Shown here in pieces: positions 37,101 through 46,100 of a stretch of DNA of 64,000 nucleotides. The notes beneath the pieces were generated by a model that did not search any database, was not told the DNA's origin, and saw only the letters and a program-made list of their open reading frames with translations. Source of the stretch: Terebella lapidaria (lineage: Eukaryota > Annelida > Polychaeta > Terebellida > Terebellidae). The number at the start of each line of letters is the position of its first letter. Within the stretch, counting starts at the first letter, position 1. The position numbers and the translations under genes are program-made. The stretch spans positions 58,858,451 to 58,922,450 of the forward strand of contig OX424556.1 of the NCBI GenBank assembly GCA_949152475.1. Direction: 5' to 3'.

Positions 37101-40100
37101 TCTGGAGATACATTCATGATATATTCAGATAAACAGGTTCACAACGCTTGATGGAGTCTCACTTTCACATCATCGTGTTTATTAAATTGATTCCAAGTTG
37201 ACTTATTACATGGATATTCAAATGTCATTTGTTCTAGTCATCTGACACTGTTAGATCAGATGCATAACACCTGTGAAATTGTTGCATGTTTCTATTGTCC
37301 TGCCAGCATAGAGCTGTTGTATTTGGCATGTTTTCTATTCTGTATGTTGTTCATGCTTACACAGGAGAACAAGGAGATTGGCTCGGAGATTCTTAGACTG
37401 GAGGTCCATGACCCCGACCTTGACCCCAATGGGCCGCCATTCACCTTCGACATCGTCTCAGGCAACGAGCATAATGAGTTTTATGTGGACAGTCTCGGGA
37501 TCCTGAGCACGGCCGCGACCTTCAACCGACACATCAAGGACACATACCACGTGACCGTGAGAGTCTATGACAACGGCAGTCCGCCCCTCCACAGTGACGC
37601 CATGGTAACAGTGCAGCTCGTCGAGGAGAGCACCTTCGCACCAACGATAGCCGACCTGTCCATCGCAGTCAACGCGTTCAACGACGAGTTCCCGGGCGGG
37701 ACACTGGGACGTGTACAGGCCACTGATCCTGATCCATATGATGAGCTGTCGTTTGCTGTGGACTCTGAGGGCCATCTGTTTGATATCGACAGTGAGGACG
37801 GCAGGCTGCAAGCGCTGCAAAGTCTGGACGCCGGGACTTACAACGTCACAATCAGTGTCACGGATGGAAAGTTCATCACCAAAAAGGATGTTGTTATTCG
37901 TGTGAACAACATTGATTCAGAAATGGCTGAAAATGGTGTAGTGATGAGATTTGCTGCGATCTCTCCAGAAGATTTCATTGACACACATCGTGAGTCTTTC
38001 ATTCTGTCCATGGCTTCAGAGCTGGGTATCCAAGAAAACTACGTGAAGATTTTGAGCATGCAGCCTATCAAAGACACCCAATCAGACAAGCGTCGACGGA
38101 GGTCTACATCTGACCTGGATGTACTTGTGGCCATCCAGAAGTCCGACAACAAGTTTGTGAAGGGCAAGAAGCTTCGCAGGCGGTTGGAGCGGGCCCAACA
38201 TGGCTTGGAGCAGGCCATGAATGTCAAAATTGTCGGTATCATCGATGATGTTTGTGAGAAGGATTCCTGCAGCAATGGCGAGTGTGTGACGGAGATAGAG
38301 TTCTATCCCGGCCAGCTTGTTACCGTGGAGACAGACGCGGGCAGCTTTGTGTACCTAGAGCATGGACTTGTCCCCACCTGCAGCTGTCTCCCGGGATATG
38401 GAGGTAAGTCTCATCTTATTCCTCGGAACACAGTGAGTTCTGGAAGTATCATCATGGCATTGCTGATTGCTGTATACATGTACAAAATACATTTACATGT
38501 ATGACAGGTAGGATTGATTGCCATGCAGTGTACAATCTGTAACATTCTTGTTTGTGTTGTGACAGGCCCGGACTGTCTGCCAAGCGTCTGTAACCAGAAC
38601 CTGTGTCCAGAGCCGATGGAGTGTCGCTCGGAAGGCACAACGTACCGATGTCAGTGTCCTGAGGGGACATACGGAGACAACTGTGAGCTACAGGTCTCCC
38701 CACCCTGCACCGGCGAACATTGCCAAGGTAGTCAAACACTTAGACATACACAAGATAATTGTATCTGTAATATCGAAAGACATAATAAAACTTTCACAAG
38801 CTACTTGAAGCAGTAGCATTGACAAGACCTGAACAGTTCTGGTTCTGACGCCATGTGACGTTGTTGCCAGGCGGTGCCACGACGTTTCTCGGGGAGAGCT
38901 ACATTAGCTGGAGTTTGACCGTGCCGATGGAGAGACGACTGAGCCTCTCTCTGGATGTTCGCACCGAGCAGAGCGATGCTCGCCTCATGCATGCCCGAGG
39001 ACGTGTAGACTACAGCTTCTTGGAGGTATGTAGTAGGGTCCAGCCAAGAATAATGGCTTTGTTATCAATACAGAGATTGTGTTCCTCACCATGGCCGTGT
39101 AAGAGTTATATGGGTATATGATGTATTGTGTCATTCGCCAAGTTTATTCAGATTGCGGATGAAACATTTCGGATAAAACATTGAAGAATGAATAAATGAT
39201 TCATGGCGATTACCACAGACATTGATGTTTGTCTCAACAGTTGGTGGATGGGATGGTTCAGTATCGCTTTGACTGTGGTAACGGCGAAGGTCTTGCTCGG
39301 GTCGACCAAGTCAAGATCAATGATGGGCGGTGGCACTCCATCAGCGTACAGCGCATCGGCGCCAGCGTAAACATCGTCGTGGACGACACGTATGATTCCA
39401 ACGAGGGGCGACTTCCCGGGAAGAACGATGTCCTGAATCTGGACAACAGCGACGTGTACTTCGGGGCGGAGGTGGAGAAGACGCCGAGTGGGTACGAGGC
39501 GATACGCGAGGGCTTTGTCGGCTGTCTGCGGGACATCAGGATCGAGAACGAGGAGCTCAAGGTCTCAGGCGGGATGTCTGTCGCGATACTGAAGGACATG
39601 AAGGATGTAGACTCCGGCTGTCATCTGCTTGGTAACAACTACATCAAATATATGTAGATAGATTCTTATACTGTTATAACCTTTCTTTGTGACTGTGATG
39701 TGAATGTTATCTGCCCTGTTACAGGAGTATGTAGCAGCAGACCATGTGAGAATGGAGGCCGCTGTATCCCTCTCTCCGAGGACACCTACGACTGTCAGTG
39801 CAGCAGTCTGCGGTACAAAGGGCCTCATTGCGAGTACGACTCCAACCCCTGCGCCTCACACCCGTGTCTCAATGGAGGTAAAGCCTAAGAATGCATTCAG
39901 TGATGGTCAAAACATTTCAATGCATGTTACTTGGGTAAAGTACTAAGATATTGTGCTATAAGCAGCCAACCTTGCTGTCTACATGTATCTTTGATACCTA
40001 CAATTAGAAATGCTTCAGTCTTTCTTTTACCATGTTTACTTTGTAGTCAAGCAGTTCCTTTAGTGCAGCAGTTTGTTCTGTTTTCTCAATTCAACAATGA

Positions 40101-43100
40101 TTACTTGGCTCTGCAGGTTCGTGTGAGGACCGACCTCCAAACGACTTCTACTGCTACTGCTTGTACCCAAACAAAGGACGTCGCTGTGAGATGAATTGTG
40201 ACCCCAGCCCCTGTCAAAATGGAGCAACCTGCAGCAGTAGTCCCAATGGACCTGTCTGTCAGTGTACTAGTGGCTATACAGGTAACCATGGAAACCCGTG
40301 TCAGACAGGCATCCATGTTCACTTAGCGTTATGTCTGGCCAGACAGTCACAATATCTCACGAAAGTGTTTTTTTCCAGGGAGCAAGTGTGAGGTAGACGT
40401 CAACGAGTGTCTGGCAACTCCAAGTGTCTGTAAACATGGTGGGAGGTGTATCAACACAATGGGAGCGTTCTTCTGTAACTGTACCAGTGGCCATCACGGA
40501 CCAACCTGCGATGACCTCGGGCTGGCTGACATTACGTCCTCTCGTCTCGGTATCAACCAGGATGAGATCCTGATCATCACTGGCGTCATCCTCGGTGTTG
40601 TCATCCTGGTGGCCGTCTTCGTCTTTATCATCTACTGTCGCCGGCGCCGTCGCAAGAAACGGGCTCGGCACTATGGCCATGTAGGCTGTGCTGAGCTTGT
40701 CGCAGAGACAGAATTCATCGACAACTTCCCGTGCAAGGCCAAGAATGAGCGAGACTCCCCCGTCCAAGCCAACAACTTGGCGATGTGCAAGCAGCAGTCA
40801 CGACCGCCGCCCATCCCATGCCGCCCAGTGTCCTACACCGCCAGCGGTGCCGACTCCATGAACACCCTGAACATGGCCAGTAACTTGGAGTCGTTCCGGG
40901 ACTATGGCAGTGCGGCGGACGAGCTGGAGGCCCCGGTCAAGGACAACGTAACCATACCACTTTCCTTGCGGAATGTTGATCCCGTCAAGTCCAAGTCACG
41001 TCAGCCGCACCAAGCACCAGAGGAGGAACCACTTCTCAACATCAACAACCTCAACTACGCAGAGAACTATCCCAGCGGCAAGTTATCTAACTCCTTGATA
41101 GAAAATAAAGATTGCCAAAAAATTGTAAATAACGAAGCGTGTTCATAAGATACAGAATTGTTGATTTGGATGACCTGCTGACTATTACAGACATGAAGAA
41201 GCAGAACAAGTATATTCCGTCCGAGAGCTCCGGCCCCAACACTCCGCGGCCTGGGGGCAAGAAGTTCAACTCGACGTCCGGGATCAGCCAGTACTCTGAG
41301 GACGACCTCGCAGGTAACACTCGAAGGTGTTGGGTACACGTGAATTTATAGAGGGCAAGCGAGCGGATGTACAGGGTGTGTGTGTGCGAGTGTGTCATGT
41401 ACCAGTCCTGGCTGTGCAGTCAATGTATCCCGCGTGAAAGTGCACTTTTGGTGCCATGGACACGATTTGCATGATTTTGAGAATATCTACATGTATATGT
41501 ACAGTCTCTTTTGCAATGATTGATATAAGGCAATCGATAATTTTGAAAGTTGGGCAATTAGGATGAACGTGCTAGAAGTGCAGATATACACAGCTTAAGA
41601 GCTTAAGAGATTAATTGTATGTGTTAGGTTTTGCATACATGGGACTTGTTCTGATAATCTGACTTGGAGACTCAACTGAACTATTGCCAGTGCCACGATA
41701 AGCAACGATGTTTAGCAATTGAAAAGGATTTTTTTCTGCCAAGACATGAAAATTTAAGTTTAAATTGAAACTGAACCTTCTCCAATTATTGCTATTGTAG
41801 GGAAGAAAGAAAGTAAGTGGCCTGTTTCAGTGTTTGGCATGTTGTCATGGTGGCTGTCTTGTGACATCATCTCTTGACGTCCTGTGATGTTCCTGTTGAA
41901 TGCATGAGCATGATTTACTATTGATGTCCCTAATTTCGCCAGCTATTCAATCATGATTGCAAGCCTAATTTCATGCGGATCAAATCTGTTTTCTACTTTG
42001 TTTTGACTAAATCAGTCCCATACAGATGGTATACAAGCAGCTTACTGTGATTCTTGGGCTTGGGAAATTCAACTCTATTTGATTTGGCAATATGTTTTTA
42101 TCCAAGTATCGGTATCCTGTATGGATAAATTGCATGTTCTTTCATACCAGAGTGCTGCTACAAAGGATCCTAATCAAATGCAATGGGGCAAATCGCACAC
42201 AGCTACATTCTGCATCTGCCGTAATGGTGGTAATGTGGACTAACAAAGTAATATCCTAAATCACGGAAATGAATTAGGAGCTTTACATATATTCTGACAA
42301 AAATAATATCTGGATTATAATTTGCCATTTTACAAGTCAGAAAATATTATCCAGTTCAGCTTTAAAAGGTACGGGTACAGATTATTTCAAATGTTAATGC
42401 TTTTGCCATTGCTCTAGAAGGTGAAAGACTTTCTATGTTACAGAAGTGAAAAATTCTATATTTGCGTGCACTTCAGTTGAACTTACATGTGCATGTAAAT
42501 GTACTGTAGTTATGTCAGTCGGAATCAGTGTTATTTTTGGCATCATGTTAAGATATCGACTGTATAGTCTAATTTTTCTAGCTCGTTTACACTGTTCTAT
42601 GCTGATATGTTTCGTGATGCTATATGCTATTGTATTATAACTTACGTATACATACTCCACGTGGGAGTCAAACAACCAAACGACAATTCTCTCCCGAATT
42701 TCACACTTCTATCACAAATATTGAAAAAGCTGGCCATATACCCCACTGTTAAATTTCAGCCCAAAGGGGATTGCGGGAACCTGAGCATCATCATTCAGGG
42801 ATTTGCTAATTGGTCCTGTTAACATCAAAATTCAATGATGGGGCTAAATTCAGCATTGGGGTAGATAGGCAACTTTTACAATTGTTGCGAAGAAGTCTGA
42901 AATTTGGTATCAAATTGTGTTTGATTCCCAGTTGAAGTATGTCGATTTATAATACGACACCATTCAGCATCGCACAATTATCAGCAGAACAAATGAGTTA
43001 GAAAATTCAGAGTATTTCACATATCAAATAGTTATGCAAGGTAAGTAATTAGGTTACATATTGTTCCACATGTACTTGAAATGTGTTCTATAATCTGTAT

Positions 43101-46100
43101 TTTGTCTTGAATGTTCTATGTCATGTATGATCATGTATGATAGATGTACGATACATAAATGTAATACATTTACATCAATACGTAAATTACTGCAAGAACA
43201 TTATTAACATTTCAAGAAGCCTTACATTGTTTCTTGAATCATTCATGTAATCCTGATGAATGAAAGACAGCCAATTATTAACACACTCTTCCCGAGATGT
43301 CACACAAGGCCCCTGGTCCCTACTAATGACTTGTACGTTCTGTCCGGCCCCGCTTGCTCTCTTGTCCATCCTTTCTGCAGCTGTAGTCGCACAGCTCGGA
43401 AAGCATCAAGGTAACCATGGTAACACTGTGTGTGCACGGTGCTTGTCAACAAGTTTTCATGTTTTGTTTCTTACAATATTTGATAAGAAAATCTGGCCTG
43501 GTGTTTGGGACTTGGGTTGGAATTTTGTTTTCTGTTTATAATAGTACTGTACTGTAAATACCAAATCGTTTTCCATAAGATGCATGATCTATAAATTTGT
43601 AATGTTGGTGACCTGCAGAGCCAAATTTTCTTGATTTGCTTCTTACTTAATCGTTTGTTTCTACAAATTCCAGCCTTTTGAGAACTTTCGACCCCCCTGT
43701 CTGATCTGGATTGGTAGTTTTCCTGTGACGATACTTTCGACCCCTTTATTTATTTGCAGTCATCCCTTTTCAAGTGTTCTAGTACATGTCTTGGGCAAGA
43801 ATTTCATTGGACAATTGTAGAATCAAGATCCATGCACTCTGATTATATAAATTACTGACTTCAAATAAAGATGATCTTAGACTTAGATCATAGATCAGGT
43901 ACATGTAGATTCTTGAATTCTAGATGAAATTCTTGCCCTTTCATACCAGGCTAAGTGAGTTCACACTACAAGCTTACCTATGTTGGCAATTGTCTTATTG
44001 TATCCCCCGAACAAAGTTCGGAGGATACTATGGATTTACGATCGTCGCGCCGCCGCCGCGTCCGCGTCCGCGTCCGCAGACACTTTCTTGTGAACGCGCT
44101 ACAGCTTGCAAATCTGAACCGATTTTGATAATATTTCATATGGACATGTCCTATGGTGAGATCACGACACCTATCGATTTTGGTTGCCAAAGCAACCAAA
44201 TTGGCCGATTGGCGACACATTTTGTGCTCAAATTAGCCTGTTTAACACACATGGCTTGTGAACGCTCTACGAGTGGGAGTTTTCAATGAATGATGATGAA
44301 ATCGCACAGACTCGGAGAGAAAGACCCTCACACGAAACCTATCGTTTTTCAGAATGATCAAATAAATATTAATTAGTTAACGGACTAACTTATTACGACC
44401 ATTAAAATACCGACTTGAACATCTGTGATCAATCCAATACCCTGTACTATGAAAACAAATAGCACTGGATTCTTGTTCAGAATAGAGAACTGATGTTTTT
44501 AGTGAAAACAGATCGATATAATCGAATAAGTTAACCTTAATTTTACTAGTTAAGTCTATTATAGACCACAATTAAAATAGTTAAGATGAGAAACATTTAT
44601 TATTAAGCTCAACAAGGTGAAGGTTTTGTCCAGTACAGATTTCATGAGTGTAACCGAATAAGTTAACATTATTATTACTAGTTAAGTCTATTATTGACCA
44701 CAATAAAAATAGTTAAGACAAGAAATATTTATTATTGGGCTCAACAAGGTAAAGGTTCTGTCCAGTAGAGATTTTATGGCTGTAACCAAATAAGTTAACA
44801 AGCCAAATAAGTTAACATTATTTTTGCTAGTTAAATCTATCATTGACTTCAATAATAATAGTTAAGACGAGAAACATTTATTATTGAGCTCAACAAGGTT
44901 TAAGGTTTTGTTCAGTAGAGATATTTCGGTGTACTTTTACTCTGAAATTCAACTTGAAACCACGTTTGATACATATTATGAGTAAAAATATAACTTACCG
45001 GTATAGTAAAAAGTTCAATCTGGCTCCAATTTCATCTTAAAATGCAGTTTTGGTCAACTTTTACTTTGAATTTCAACTTGGAAACAAGTTTGTCACATAT
45101 TATGAGTTGATATATAACTTATGGTGAAAGTTCGATCTGGCTCCAATTTCGTTATCTTGAAATGCAGTTTTGGTCAATTTTTACTTTGAATTGCAACTTG
45201 GAACCAAGTATGTCAGAAATCCTGAGTTGAAATATAACTTTAGGTGAAAAGTTTGATCTGGCTGTGAATTCGTTTTTGTTATCGAACATGACGAAATGGA
45301 CATTCATATGTAGTGGTTTCAGTGGTGATCTTGAATTCAACCTTCAATAACCTTGAAAGATTAATGCAGCAATTTTGATGGGGAAAAAAAACAGTTGTGA
45401 CTTGAGATTTTACATTTCTCTGGTAATCTTCTCTATCCCTTGTTCTAGTTTTTCACACTTATTAGTAATATATTTTGGGCAAGAGGAATGATAGTGCTAC
45501 GGGGGATACACCCAAGCGATCGTAGGCGACCGGAAGATTCTAGTTTGTTGATACATCTGTTGGTGCTGTTTTGTAAATTTACGTTAATGTTTGTGCTCTG
45601 AATGTTGCCTGTTGACACAAGCAGACAGCTCTGTCTGCATCACACCAATACAATCACCCACCTGCTGACTCTGCTCTCTGTCTCTACAGACTATCAGTGG
45701 GACATGTCAGACTGGAACCCCACCGCCGCCTCACACTTCAACAATGACATGCCGACAAAGGAGGCACTGGACTCGCCGCCCGCCAGTCAGCACAGCGACG
45801 ACTCCAACGTGCACGTCCAGGAGGCAGACTACGACTACAACACGGACTATAACACAGACTACGTGGACGAGGAGTACGTGGATGGGAACGAGTCTGAGTA
45901 TGTGGGAGACTCCGAGTACGCCGAGAACGAGTTGGATGGCGCCGACACTGACGACCCTGATGCTGACTACCCTGAACCGCCAAACTTCCAGGAGATCCTG
46001 GCGCTGCAGGGACAGCTGCGCTATGATGACGACGCCTCGCCTAGCGTCCCCGCCAGCAAGTACAACATGCATCCTAACGACTACCTGCCGCAGCTCAACA

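Noticed and set aside
43924..44289. 121-codon frame across the head of the 44.0-kb element
   Set aside because: It starts outside and runs into the GC-rich head of a non-autonomous transposon; no homology, and the second copy does not preserve it.
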